Assembly (NCBI GenBank): GCA_951230915.1 | Contig: OX579639.1 | Location: 12,462,001 to 12,526,000 of the forward strand | Source: Antitrichia curtipendula | Taxonomy: Eukaryota > Streptophyta > Bryopsida > Hypnales > Leucodontaceae | DNA length: 64,000 nt | Reading direction: 5' to 3' | In this document: positions 10,764 to 24,039 of the stretch, piece by piece | Layout: every line of letters starts with the position of its first letter | How positions within the stretch are numbered: position 1 is the stretch's first letter | Translations under genes and position numbers: made by a program | Notes under the pieces: model-generated | Database searches by the model: none | Told to the model about the DNA's origin: nothing | What the model saw: only the letters and a program-made list of their open reading frames with translations

Positions 10764-13613
10764 CCTACATCCGTTTTACATGCAAAAAAGAGGTATGTGG
10801 ATGTAAACAACATTGCATGCTCTAAGGTATGCTTTTCTAGTTTCCTAAAATTAGTACTTCTTGCAATTGAGCAAAAATTGGATATACTCATTTGGATGAA
10901 GGAATAGAATAATAATTTTTTTTTTTGCTGAAATAGAAGTGGGAAATTTTGTCCAAGTGGAAACCATGGATATGCAACTCTTATACTATATGGCCCTTAT
11001 TATAATCATTTATAATGCATTTTAGTCCAATCTCAAGGGGTATGATTTGACTTAATGTAGAAAATTAAAAATTTCTTGTAGCCCTTTTAACAAAGAATTC
11101 AAAAACGTAATTCAATATATATATATGAAATGGATATTCCTTTGAGACAATAATAGCATTAATAATCTAATGACATGAGTTTCTTTAATACATATATCAT
11201 GGAATAAGCTATCCAAATTTGGAGACTTTTCAATCCAAATTTAGTTTTTTTAATTAAAAATAAAACTTTGCAGATGGATTTTAATTTTAAATGGGTATAA
11301 CTTCTTGTATGGTTTTGAAAAACTATTCATAGTTGTTTCAATTCTTCACATTTATATTGTAATTTTTTTTAAAATATGAAATTCAACACTTTTACATTTC
11401 ATTTTATTTAATTTAGTTTTTACTAAATCTTTTTGATCTTTTTAATCTCATATAATTTTTACAAAAGCCATCTTCTAAACTATTTTAATGCCAATGATAC
11501 TTGCACATAATATAAAAGTTGCACATCTAAGGTGGCTATGTGTTCGCACAACTCACTACGAAAGCTACCTTTTCCCATTCAAACTTTGGAGTGGAAATAC
11601 ACAAATTGTCTGATTCAACCAACTAGAATAAGAATTCTTCATATTATTAATTTAAGTAAAATTAGAGTACCTTATCAAATTTGGAATATTGCGCACATTC
11701 TTTAAGCCATTAAAGCCAATGCATGTATACAATACTTGCCATCATTTTTGAAGATGAACAGAAATAGGATAAAACTTTAACCATTTTCTTGAAAAATAGA
11801 TTTTAATGAGTTATAAGAAGGCTCTTTAGAGTGCTCTTTGAGAGTCCATTTTTATCCTAATGCAACTACTTTCAAAGAAAAAATGGAACAATTATTGATG
11901 TTCAATTCCAAAACTCATCTTAATAGAGCACAAAGGTTCAATAATTGATAATAAGGTTATCTATATTTTCAATCTACATGCTCAAAAAAATATTATAGTG
12001 ATTGTGTAAGATACCTATATTATTTTTTGTTACACTCACATTCACACTTCATATGACTGATAGATTATTTGTCAAGCATAACCTTAGGAATAATGATGTA
12101 GTTAATTCGATAAATGCAGTGTATTAGTTTGCAAATTAAACTTTTGTCAATATACAATTTTATATGTGGAATATCGTAATATAAAAAATTGGTAATTATT
12201 CCGGTCCATAACCACCGAATCTTCATAGAGTTGCTACAAATGGTAAAAAATAAATTTTCAATTTAAGCAAGTTAATTACAATATAATTAATTTTATACTT
12301 CTATCAAGATAACATGTCAAATTACAAATGCCAAAGTGGCCTTATTCTTGAATTTTTTTACTTTTTTAGCTCTCTTATAATTTATCCTATCCAAAGTTCA
12401 AATTCCAATAAAATATTGAATTTAAAGAATTTTAAATTTTAAAAATTGGAATACAAATTAGATTTAATAAGCTTTGTTTCATTAGCTGGGCTCAAATTTT
12501 TAAAGATTATTGTAATGGATTAAATTTAGATTTAGAATTTATTTATTTTTAAATTGCAAGGAGTGTTATTATTATGTGAGCCTAAAATCATAAGCACACA
12601 AGCCTATAAGATTTTACACCTATAATTTGGATGTCTACATAATTATAGAAAACTTCTATGGTCATAGGATACCTATGTTATAGATACCTATATTATAAAT
12701 ATTTATATTATAAGCACCTTCAATAGTTGTAAGATATCTATTAATTCATATGCTCAAGGCTCCTATACTTGCATTTCTATGCCCCTATGCTAGCATCATT
12801 GCACAAATTGCCAAAATACAAGCACGTGAATATGGTGATCCATATTTTAGGAATCAACATTTTTCTAAAAATATTGCTATGATCATTCATTGTAGTTTTT
12901 GGTGCCCACATCCACATACCACTCCTCTCAATGAATACATAAAAAATTGGATGAAAAATAGTTGTTCTCCATCCCCTATAGAATTTTTCATTTGTTATAA
13001 AGATGTTTTTAGTCCTTGCCAACAATACCAAGTTAATCCAAAGGTCCTCTAATAGGTGGTGGAGAAACGACATGATCTTTGCTACTATAATTGATATCAA
13101 ACCTTAATGGATTCTTCCAAAGACTCTAACCCTATCAAGTTTTTTATGTTCATTGAATTGGATGACTGTCATCAGAGAAAATTGCAGGCCTCAGGAGGGC
13201 CGCTAGAAAGTGACCAAACCAATCTATTAATAAAAATAGGCAACCTGACAAATCTAGGCGCAGTGCATTGTCAGCTTGTCTGAATTTTGCAAAGAATGTT
13301 GGGACTTAAGAATGAGGATATAACAAAGATATGTTTAATAATCAACAGCATCAAACAACACAATGATTGATTGACAAATGAAAAAAATAAAGTCAAATGA
13401 AGTGGCTTTTATAACTAGTTACCAAAAAAATTAGAAACACTAATGATTTTGAATTATTTTGAATTAACTTCACAAGCTACTCAATTGAGTGCAAGTCAAG
13501 TCGAAAAGGAGAGCTATTTATACAAGAGGGTAAGCTCTAGGTAAACAATCCATGTGGGATATGTAAATAAGGATTAATAGGAGCACAACCGCTCATAGTT
13601 AAGTGAAAATTAG
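10764..13613. other. AT-rich intergenic DNA, no gene seen
   Basis: Very AT-rich. The longest frames (12750-13052 plus and 12777-13100 minus, about 100 codons each) overlap on opposite strands, match no family I know and show no supporting signals. Confidence 0.5.
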
Positions 13614-14174
13614 AAATTGTGTTCAAAGTCAAATTTCAGACTTCATTTAGGCATAGTAGAATAAATTTTTTCAAAACTCTTTGAACTAAAAAAAATTGTA
13701 GAATCAATCTAGTTTTCATCTACAAAAATCATTTTGAGGTTTAGATACTCTAATAAAAATTTATGGACAAAATTCAGAGAGGGTGTTTAAATGTCAGAAA
13801 ATTTTCCATCCAACTTCTTTTAGATTTTTGTCCATAACTTTTTATCAGAGTCTCTAAACCTCAAACGGATTTTTGGAGATGAAAACTAGATTATGCAATA
13901 TTGAATTACTTCTGGACTTTTGAAAGTCCATAATTAATAATGGTCATTGGGAGTTCCCACAATGGTCATCGAGAAATCTATACAAACATTGGGAGATTTC
14001 ACAATGTTATTATCCCATGATCTTTGGATGTTTAGTCCAGAATTCATTGAGTAGTCTAGAAGTAGTTAAATGTGGCATGATTGACTCTTCAACTTTCTTT
14101 AGTTCAAAGATTTTTGAAAAAAATTATTCTGTTATACCTAAATGGGGTTTGAAATTTGACTTTGAACACAATTT
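13614..14174. repeat. Foldback element with nested inverted repeats
   Basis: Outer arms at 13614-13690 and 14098-14174 are inverted copies (AATTGTGTTCAAAGTCAAAT on both, continuing to CTTTGAACTAAA). A second inverted pair, 13701-13774 and 13820-13893, lies inside (TCTAGTTTTCATCT against AGATGAAAACTAGA). Weaker inverted similarity extends outward toward 13390 and 14270. No coding frame. A transcript across it would fold into a long hairpin. Confidence 0.65.
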
Positions 14175-17100
14175 TTGCATTTCACAATGAGTGATCTCTC
14201 TTCAAAATATCCCATATTCTTTGAAGATTCACCATGGACAATTGATTTCTCTATAAAATCAACCACTTCATCTTTCACTTAAAACCATCTTTCAATGAAT
14301 TCAACCTAACATTGCCATTAAAAATGTTACTAATGGTGGAATGGTGGATGTTATTGGACTAATTACAATACTTGTTTTTTCTCCAAAATTTGGTTAGAGT
14401 ATAGAATATGCAATAATCAAGGTTAATGTACATTACAATACATGAACCCTAATTATTTAATATTTTTTACTCGAATTTTGAACCACTAACAATCATCTGA
14501 TGTCGTTGCGGCATGATGCAAGGTGAGTGACTATAGGAAAAAATACAGTCTTTAAGCAAATTTAAATGTTATCTTGGGATCCTTCCAGCTGCTTTGGAGT
14601 GGCCTTCCGAAGGCTTGAGATTTTCTATAATGTGAATTGTTAGTAGTGGCCTATTAGCCTGACCTCTAAAAATACTCACCAATTTTCCAATCGAACTAGA
14701 TTTTTTATGCATGATATTTTGCCAGTTGACTACAACTAAAAGACATTGCCTATTTTTGTGAACATTTTTTTCTTTCAAAATAGCCAAATTTTATTATTTT
14801 ACATAGGTATCATCTTGTTTTAATATAAATTTTGGAATGCTAAGTATCACTTGAGTATCACATTAGTATTGAAAACATAACTATTGACTTCTCTAAATGA
14901 TAAAAAAAAAATCAATACCTAGTGTTGACTTCTCTTTTCTCCCGTCTTTAAGGTAGAACAACCCATTATAGTCAAAAGACCTATAGTAGACAATTAGACA
15001 CCTAGAATTGACCCCATTTTGGTGTTTTTGTTTTTTGTTTTTTTTCAGAAAATGAGGTTTTGGGCCACAAAGCCCACAATCATTGTCTCTAGTGAAACTA
15101 ATGGAGTGATTAGTGACCTTATTAGGAATTTTAAGCTTTTTAGTGTAAATTGATTGTAGGAAGTGATTGTTTTAGGCCTACCACCAACTTCCACGTTAGG
15201 AAATATTATGATTGTTGTAGGTGAGTAAGATCACTAAGATGACCATTATATATAAATTTTTGTTGATTTTGGAGTAGCCTAGAGACTCTTCTGGACTAGG
15301 ATGAGCAGCACACTTCAAAACTTCATAACAAATTCACTTGCTCTTGTTGTTTCTCACACTTGTCATTGTGGGCGGATTTTTAAAAAATTCAGCAATGGCA
15401 TTAAGGTAATAGGTCCAGAAATTGCCCACCTAAGAGCTGAAACTGAATTTTGGGAAGGCAAAACTTCTTGAAATATTTTTCAGTAAATTTTCCTTGAAAG
15501 AGAAGTAGATTTGGCATCTAACCTAAGTTGTTTCATATTTTTTGGACCTTTTTGAAATTAGTTATGAAATTTTGAATTTGAACTAGCATAGGGCTCCAAA
15601 ATCGTCCACCCCTGAAATGTACACTGTTTGTAAATCAGTAAAGGCTATGAAAAAACAACATGTACAAATCGTGTACATTTTACAGGTGGGCGGTTCTTAA
15701 TGCCCGAACTATTCTCGAGCCTGTTACCTTACCGCAATGGATTCACTTGTTTTTACCTTACTACTTCAATTGTGTGTCATTTCACTTGCTGACCCCACCA
15801 CCCGAATATTCAGCAGGCGGGAGAATAATGTATTTCACTATTTCAATTTTATGTAAAATGAATACATAAATAAACCATGAAAATGCAAATTTCCAGTGTC
15901 AGCACGTGTGTCTGAACTGAGCTGAACCGGTCAGGGTCTCCACGTCTCCTCCAAGTCAGGCAGGGTAAGTTACGACGTCCCATACGTTGCACCAGTACCG
16001 CCTGCTAACTTCAGAACCCTAGCTACCCTAGCTGCATCGATCCCCCCAAGTCCTCGCAACTTCCTCTCCGATTAATTAATCCATACCTAGCCTGCCTCCG
16101 CCAATTCCAGCATTCCCCCAAGTGACTAGATCCTCTGAACTGCATGAAGGACCGGGCGCCTAGCGTAGCCTGCGTCGCAGGTTTTGATATATTCATCAGC
16201 TAGTATGTATGAAGAGGGAACAGAATGAACCTTTCAGGAACTCCAGACTCACAGACCTGGCCTGCCTCGCAGTGCAGTGCTGCTAGGTTGCTGCAAGTCT
16301 GCACCATTACTAGTATTATTATATAGCGTAGGATTGCGTTCGATCAGCGAATCCTATCATCACCTGCACACAATGCAGCAAGCCCATTCTAGCTACTGTA
16401 CCACCTCGACTGATCGATCTCCTGGCAATCCACTAGCTGCAATTGGTCAGCAGACTGATGCGTGAAGCTAGATATATAGCTAGAGTGGGAGACAAGTTTT
16501 TTGCCGAATCTTTGATCTTGTCATTGACCGTAGTGGCATGGCATGGGACGGTGAAGTCAACTTGGAATTTTGAAGTCACGTTTCAAACGCATGTACGTAC
16601 GTAACTTCGATTCTCGATCGGGAAGAATTGAATCGAATCGTCTAGCCTTGCTTTTTCTCATTTCGAGAGCTCGATCTGGCTCACATCAGCTATCTTCGAT
16701 TTTCAGCTCTGAACTTGTTGACAGCATCTGAAGGGAGCCAGAAACCGCACTAGAAGTGGGCGCATGTCATGAAGGTCTGGATGGTGAACGAACTCTTCAA
16801 ATAGCTGGCTAGGTTTCAAGATATTGAAACCTTTCCAGAGTTTCAGACGTACACCGGTAGATAACCTTAGATATACACTGATCCTAGTACTTTTCAAATC
16901 TTTGTAAACTTAACTACGATATGTGAGGAAGTTTGAGTCGGACTTTTACCAAAAAACAAGCAAAGTTTTGCTACAGGACAGACCGACAGAGCTTGCTTGT
17001 TTTTGAAGGAATGAAGTTTAATTCATCACAGCAAAATTAACAAGTTACACAATTTTTGTAGTCACACAATCAGAAAATGATGAAACCTAATTGGTGTGTA

Positions 17101-20100
17101 AAGTTTAAAAGTATATATGGCATCATTGGCATGTACACCCTGAATCGCTTCTTGAAATGAATGCAGAGTGAACATGTTAGGTGGATGCATGCATACCTTA
17201 CACACTCATCAGGCCAGGTTGCAATGTTGCAGTCGATCTGGGTAACCAGATGCATGCACAGGATGAAATGTTTACGCGCCCCACGGGAGTAGGCGACTGA
17301 TCCGGAAATTCCCTGGAGGAAAATATACCGTAAATTAGAATGCTAAGATGTAGCGACTCGGATATATTCTCTCGAACATGTAGCGACTCGGATTATGACA
17401 AGTGTAAATAGCAGCCAACATCTGTCAGCGAAGACTGCGTGATCTCAGTATATTAATGTGGAAAACTAGCAATTCATGAATCTCATAATAAGTTAGATAA
17501 ATGCTGATTCGAATTCATTAATAAGCCGATTTAGTATTAGCTAGCTAGGTAGTAAATACTGAGGGAGAGTAGTGGCCTAGTACGTAGGTAGTAAGATATT
17601 TTAGCTCGTGCAGTATCCTTGTTTCAGGCCGAGTCCATGCATCTCCCAACTGAATGCCCTATTTAACTAATTTAATCAGCATTCAGTACAGGCAGAATTG
17701 AAGCTTTAGTTTATGGTTTTCGACGGAAATTGCATTCAGGCATAACGGTATATTCACGTGCCCGTCATGAATATTCAAGCTCGTGTGTTTTTTGTACTTT
17801 CAAGCACTTTATTTGTACTCTATCTAACTTACCCACAGGGAAACCCAGCGCAAGTTCTGGATGCTGGAACCAGAGAATGAAAACCCTGTTTAGTCCGTTT
17901 CATTTGTGTCAACACCCCCCCCAAAAAAACAAAAAACTGTTTAGTGAATGAAAACCTGGCTTTGGAGAAACACTCTAAGTTAAACTTCAGGAGAGAGGAA
18001 CTTTTTTCTGTCTCAACATGAAACGCAGTCGATATCTATTGCCAGAAACAGGAGGCCTACATAAGCAAAAAAAATTCGGATAAGTGATAGTATTCGAAAT
18101 GCTCACCTCAACTGTTTCACCTTCCTTAGCTTGTCCGCATTCGATCAAGCCTTGGAAGGATGTCAAAGGCTTGTTCTTTATTAGCTCAAGTCAACAGTGT
18201 CAAAAACTTATTGTCAACACGATTCTCAATTACCTTGATGACATTGCGCACCACCTGTCCTGTCCTTAATTCACAGTTGCACATGATCAAATTCAAAGTG
18301 TTAAGTTGGCATGTCTCAGAGATCTGAATTGCGACAAATTCAGTGTGGGTCAATCCAACGTAAATTAAAATTTAATGCCCAGGGTATGTGGTTCTTCAAT
18401 TCTTCTGAAAAGTGTTTGTACTTGCAATTGGACCATTTGGGTTCGATCAACGTAACGATATAAACTGTATCTGGTCTTTTATGGCCACCTTTCGAATGAT
18501 CAGAACCGAGTTCTAAAGACAATGATGGGAAATTAGAAACTGCTTGGGCTTCCACAATTGATTGAGTATACACGGTAGAATGGCGTGGAACAAACAGTCG
18601 TAGCCAACTTACTGCTGCAGAAGAATCCGAATCGTGAGTCGCAATTGCTGAAATATTTATTTGAAAAGGACTCATGCTCACCCAGATCGAAAATGTAAAG
18701 GGAACTACACCTAAAGACAATGAATAACACTTTTTGCACATTGCTAAAGGACTATGAAATCAATCAAATTGCAAGTGGTTCCATAATTGTTCCATGGATG
18801 AATTGTGAAATTAGTTAGAAGTTTTCAGAGATTCAAGGTATAGGGTGCTAAAAGTGTCATGTAGGTGATGCCAAAATGAATTTGATGCACATGAAGAAAT
18901 GACAGTGGAGAGAAGTTAAAACAACACAAAGTGCACGCAAAATGGACCACTTGTAGAGTTGCCACCTCCACAGTTCTATTAAATAGAGCTGCACACTTAC
19001 TCAAGATTCTTTTTAACATTTGTCCTTGCCATGTGCACCATTTGGGAAATCCTCTCTGTTTAATTTTCCTTCAAAAATAAGGGTCTATTTTTAGGAACGG
19101 TCCATTTTAGGTGTAGTTACTTTATAGTAACCGGAAGGAAATGCATGTGCTGTGGAGACAAAGGCCTTCCTAGTGGTGGCTTCATTCTACATTGCCATTT
19201 GTAGTAAAAGAACAATTCTACATTCTAATAATTGACATAAAGAAAACATTACAGAAGAACAACAAGATTGCTATTGAAAGCTCCACATATATATTTTTCT
19301 ATAAAAGAAAGCTTGAAAACAACCAACTTCTCTCTACTAACTTCAACATCTCTTAAGTATATCATTCTGTATTACTTTAAAAGCACTTTTTTACACTCAT
19401 TACTATGCATACTTGAGGTACAATGTCAAATTGCGATTTTTTTTATAAAAATGCACTCAAGGTTGCAAATGAAGCAGCCCTCTTGTGGGGTTGTGGTCCA
19501 TTCCTTTTCTAATGCTTTTGAAAATTGTCATGGTATCCAAATTGAACAAGCTCTTAATTTACACCCATCTATAAAATGGTTGGAACACTCCTTTCTTTAA
19601 ATTCATATTGCAATCCAATGAAAGCTAAGGATGATCACATACTATGGTAGCCCCCTGTTGAATATACAATCCAGTAAAAATTAGTATAAAATGTACCAAA
19701 ATTGGTACAAAATGTATGCAAATTGCTATTAAATGCCATTTGTACCAAAATTCAATGTTGGCCCATTTGAATCAAAAGGTCTTTTCATAAATTCTCAAAT
19801 TTAAAATTAAAAAAAAACAATTTAAAGTCAAAATTTGGCTCTCATACTAAAATCACACATTTGCTAGAATATTTTCTTATATAGGTCCTAAATTACTAAT
19901 TAAGTGTCTAGTCTAAGTACCTAAACATTAGGGCATTGGATTTAGCTCTTTGAATTGTAAGAATGAAATCCCAAACTAGGCAAAAAAAATACAACAATGC
20001 TAAACATGAATATGTAACAATACAAATATTTAACGTTTGTACTCCATACATTCAATTAATAGATGAGTTTCACTTTTTATTATGCAATTATCAATGTATG

Positions 20101-20371
20101 CAAAATATAAGACTACGATCCATTTTTTATTTATTTTTTAAGTCACAAAAACTATAGGAAAATTGACACCAAACTTTCATTTTATGCAAAGATTTTGCCT
20201 TGACTATGATTTTGGACAATTGTAGTGTGCTTTTATGCCTAAGAAGGCTAGTCTTATGAGTTCTATGTTCTCACATGCCAATTTCTTGCTATATATAGGA
20301 TCCTCAAGTGGTAATCTATATTTTTTCGTTAAGCATTGGGCATTGGGCTTGCCCCTTTTATTCCAAAATAA
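14175..20371. other. Intergenic DNA, no gene supported
   Basis: Mostly AT-rich with short random frames. Positions about 15880-17900 are more GC-rich, with GCTA and CGATCGAT runs like those near the MADS gene, and could be gene-flanking or non-coding. A stretch near 19103-19120 (TTTTAGGTGTAGTTAC) resembles one end of the MITE at 10487 without a partner. Confidence 0.4.
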
Positions 20372-20375
20372 TTAA

Positions 20376-21310
20376 CCCCTAAAGGACCAAACACCGTTGT
20401 TTGACAACATAGCGATTTTGGGCAGCTCACTATGACCGGAATTTTTCTTTTTTTTCTTTGAAATTTTCACATAAGATGTGCCCGAGGAGTAGCTTTAAGG
20501 TCCAACAATTTTTGTAACTTTTGACTACATGGTTAAAAAGTTATTGCATGATATGTCATTTTCATTGTTCGGCGGGCAGCCCGGGGCAGCAAAAAAAACT
20601 TCTTTAAAAATCACTTTTAAAAAAAACTAAAATTTGAAATCGGTTCTTTAGATTTATATGTACGTGGGAGGCTTTGAATCATTCCATTCCGATCAATGAG
20701 TCAAAAGTTATGAGGATTCTTAGTTTGAGGGTAGTTATGGAATCTCTACTCTAAAATAAACTTTGAAGTCCTTTATTTAACTCGATTTTCAATATTTTTG
20801 AAAAAAAATAAAAACATTGGGTGTAGATTGTTTATTACAACATTACAATCGTTGGGATTGGCATTTTTCAATTTCATAAATAAATTCTTGACAAATTAGT
20901 GTTTTGAATCATTCTCTACCTCTTCCTACTTACTATTTTTTTCCTATATGTTGTACAATTCCAAATGATCTGAAATTTTTCAAGCATGTAGCCAACTTGC
21001 CTTGAAGAATAAATCCAAAGAGTAACCACCATTTTGGACATTTTTTCATACAAATGTGACCTTGTGAAGGGCAGCTGCCCGTTTTTTTGCAGGGACAAAA
21101 AAGGATTTTTGTCAATTCAAACGCTATTATCTTGCAATTCACTATGTGTAAAATTGTGAAATTTTTTCCACATCTTCTTAAACAAGTTTACTACAAGATC
21201 CTACGGCTACAAGTGTCCAAAAATGGTTTTTTTCTAAAATTTGGCAATAGTATTAGAAATGGCAGTTTTGGAGTGGTTTTGGTGAAAACATAGTCAAAAA
21301 CCTTTAGGGG
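20376..21310. mobile_element. Non-autonomous piggyBac-like element A (935 bp)
   Basis: It is bounded by TTAA at 20372-20375 and 21311-21314, the invariant piggyBac target. The left end is CCCCTAAAGGACCAAAC; the right end, inverted, is CCCCTAAAGG. The left 700 bp is an inverted relative of 43850-44572, the right end of the transposase-bearing element (shared ACATAGC, GGGCAGCTCAC, GGAGTAGCTTTAAGG). No transposase frame is present, so it would need one in trans. Confidence 0.75.
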
Positions 21311-21314
21311 TTAA

Positions 21315-21959
21315 AGAACAACTCATCCCCTTTGGTCAAGAGTCAATTTTAAGCTTTCAACTCCTTTGATTCCTTGGGCATTTGGGTCCCAAAAAACATT
21401 GGAAATGGTCATTTTTGTGTCAAGATTTTTCAATGATTTTTTTTTTACTTTGGCAATTATGACCATAAAGCATAAGATCTGAATCTCAACTTTATGAAGA
21501 ATACAAAACAAAAAATTCCAAACTCAAATTCCTTACCATTTGTGAGAATGTAAGATCTACTAGCTCAAAGTAGAAAGTCTTTTTTTTCCACTACATGCGT
21601 ATAGGGGTATCTCACCTTCAAAATCCAATGAAAATTACACAATGTTGAGTTTAGTTTGCATCTTTTAGCATGATGTAAAGTATAGGGTTGGAAACTAGCA
21701 TACAACATCAAAACTTGAATTCATTTTGTTAAATTTTATGGACCTTATGCATTACTATCAGGGTTTTGTTTTTCATTTTTTAAGAAGTGCCAAAGTGGCA
21801 ATACAAAATGTTATATTGGTGCTCCAAACTTCAACATTTATCTACATATTGGATAGAAAATATCACATTAGCATGTATAACTTGTGTATAATTTGGTTTT
21901 CATCCACAGCCTCATCAATTTCATCCAAGATTTTTTTTAATTTGAAGTTTTTTGGCAAT
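21315..21959. other. Spacer between two piggyBac-like elements
   Basis: AT-rich DNA with homopolymer runs and no recognisable gene. It may belong to an older element into which A or B inserted, but I see no clean termini. Confidence 0.4.
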
Positions 21960-21963
21960 TTAA

Positions 21964-22540
21964 CCCCTAAAACCCCGCTTGTCCCCTCGAGGGACAATTT
22001 GGGTCCGGGTAGGTTCCTATTATCTCAATTTGAAGTGAATTTTTTTGAGATTTTTTGAGGTTGTGAAGCTTTGCAAGAGCTTTGTGGATATATAATTTTT
22101 GTTTCAATCGGATGCCGGATGAAAAAGTTATGGCACAATGAGCAAGAAATGGAGATTGGCGGGCAGACAAAAAAATTACAAAAGTCAAAATAATTTTTTT
22201 TGAATTTTTTTCCTAAAAGATTATGTTTTTATCTATACGTGGAGCTTTGATTCATTCTATTTGGACTAGGGATGAGAAAGTTATGGACAATCTTAGTTTT
22301 TTGGGCAATTTAAGCATCTTCTTGAAAAAAAACTTTTTGTTCAACTTTGAATGCTAATATCTTCCAATCCGTACGGTCAAATTTGATGAAATTTTTACTA
22401 AATGATCTCAGACAAGTTAAGCACAAGATCTTACGGTTGAATTCCCAAAAAAACAAAAAAATTGGTCTCCTTAAGTGAATACAACAGAAGTGGTAGTTTT
22501 GAGTGTTTTTTGGCAGAAAACACCCTTGAGGTTTTAGGGG
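21964..22540. mobile_element. Non-autonomous piggyBac-like element B (577 bp)
   Basis: Flanked by TTAA (21960-21963 and 22541-22544) with an 11-bp terminal repeat CCCCTAAAACC at both ends. The left subterminal region has GTCCCCTCGAGGGAC, a short palindrome shared with the elements starting at 46703 and 50469, so these form a second subfamily. The right half resembles the right ends of the other elements (CTAATATCTTCCAATC, ATCTTACGG). Confidence 0.75.
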
Positions 22541-23157
22541 TTAATCCAATTTTTTTGCCAATTTTTTTGTAAGATTATGTTTTAGGGGTTAATCCAAGTT
22601 TTTTGCCATTTTTTTGTAAGATTATATTTTAGGGGTGCAATTTAGCACCAAAAAGCCAAAAAGGTCCTGATTATCGTATAATCCCATTGAAAAGAATAAA
22701 ACATCCAAAAACATCGGTAAAATCATCAAAAATTCAAAAATGTCTTTTTCTACAATTTAGATGGTAGAGAGTTTTTTTGTAACAACAAAAAGTGAAAAGA
22801 AAAGCAAATTTAGAAAAGTTCTAAAACACAATTTTTATGGCTTAAAACATATGATTTTTTTCATTCCATTCCTTGATTCCCCACAAGGAAGAAGATTCTC
22901 ATATATCAAAAAAACCACCAAGTGGCAATTCTTCACAAGTGACCTTCTGTAATTGCAAAAAATTGAATTTTTTAGGCCAAATCACTCAAAAATTCATAGA
23001 AAATACACCCAAACTTGCTTCTATGTGCAAATTCTATTTTTGGATTCATACCAAAAAAAATGCATCCAGAAATATAAATTGCTCCCACAAACAAGTCAAA
23101 AGTCAAGCCCTAAACCTCAAGAACCACAATGTGGTTGCAAGGAATTTTAGGGGTTAA
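22541..23157. repeat. Repeated piggyBac-type right ends and decayed DNA
   Basis: A unit of about 48 bp containing TTTTAGGGG follows element B (ends at 22540, 22588 and about 22635). Another right end (TTTTAGGGG then TTAA) lies at 23153-23157. No matching left ends are visible, so these are probably truncated or tandemly duplicated termini. Confidence 0.45.
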
Positions 23158-23328
23158 ACACGTTACGTTACGTCTGGTGCGTACCCTCACGGTGCCCTAA
23201 TCAATTGCCTGGAGCCAGGTGCCTGCAATTGCCTGGGGTCGCTCCATCCGGTCTACAGTCCACCAGGTCCTTGCCGTAAAACACGCCTGCCTTGGACTTG
23301 TTTGTGTTCTCCTTCTGGAGATGAATTA

Positions 23329-23359
23329 GAGCATCCCCACGCCTGACGCGCCAAGGAGG
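23329..23359 (+). repeat. Harbinger left terminal inverted repeat
   Basis: GAGCATCCCCACGCC then TGACGCGCCAAGG. It matches the right end apart from a 1-nt length difference and about two mismatches. Confidence 0.9.
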
Positions 23360-23639
23360 GGCGCCAAAGATGGGTTTGGAGTGCCTGGGGAGCACGCCAC
23401 ATTGAAACTGAATTTGCTGCCCCACGCTTGACACGCCATTGGAGACACGCCAACTGAATTTTCACTCCGCCCAAGGAAAAGTGACTCCACGTCATGGCAG
23501 GCACGAGATTTGTCAGAGCAGCCTTGATTCCCACACTTTGCTCTTAGTCGTGCCCCCCTTTCCTTGAGCTCCTGTGGCCATCCGTTTCCTTGAGCTCCCT
23601 GTGACCATCATCTCCTTCCGTTTTGCAAATACTTTTGAA

Positions 23640-24010
23640 GCTCTGGAGGTGAATTAGCAAGGGCTGGAGGTTTGATTCGTTTGGCTTGAAGACAGGAGTA
23701 CTGTGGCTGAATGAGTTACTGAGGTGGGAGGGTTATCTTTTGGGCCTCAAGACATAAATTATGTGCCTCAATTAGCAAGGGCAGGAGTGTTTTTTTGTGG
23801 CTTTGATTGTTAAATTAGCAAGAGTGGGAGGATTCTCTTTGGGCTTGAAGACATGAGTTCTATGGATGAAGGTAGATTTTTTTTGGTTTTAATTTGAAGT
23901 CATCAATTGTGGGGTGAATTAGGAAGGGTAGAATGGTGGGTTTTTTTCCACTTTGAAGACATCAGTTGTATAGTTGAATTAGCAAGGGTGTGAATTTTTT
24001 TTTTGGCTTT
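23640..24010. repeat. Degenerate tandem repeat upstream of the transposase
   Basis: About five imperfect copies (roughly 55-115 bp apart) containing GAATTAGCAAGGG and TTTGAAGACA lie between the left terminus and the transposase ATG. They may be part of the leader or promoter of the transposase gene. Confidence 0.6.
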
Positions 24011-24039
24011 GAAGACATTGCAATAGCCTTTGTGCAAGT

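Noticed and set aside
12750..13100. Overlapping 100-codon frames on both strands
   Set aside because: No recognisable motif or splice context; expected by chance in AT-rich DNA of this length.
18340..18741. 133-codon minus-strand frame
   Set aside because: No family similarity seen by eye and no supporting features; not strong enough to call a gene.
19103..19120. Third copy of the TAATTACACCTAAA MITE
   Set aside because: Only one terminus is present and the interior does not match.
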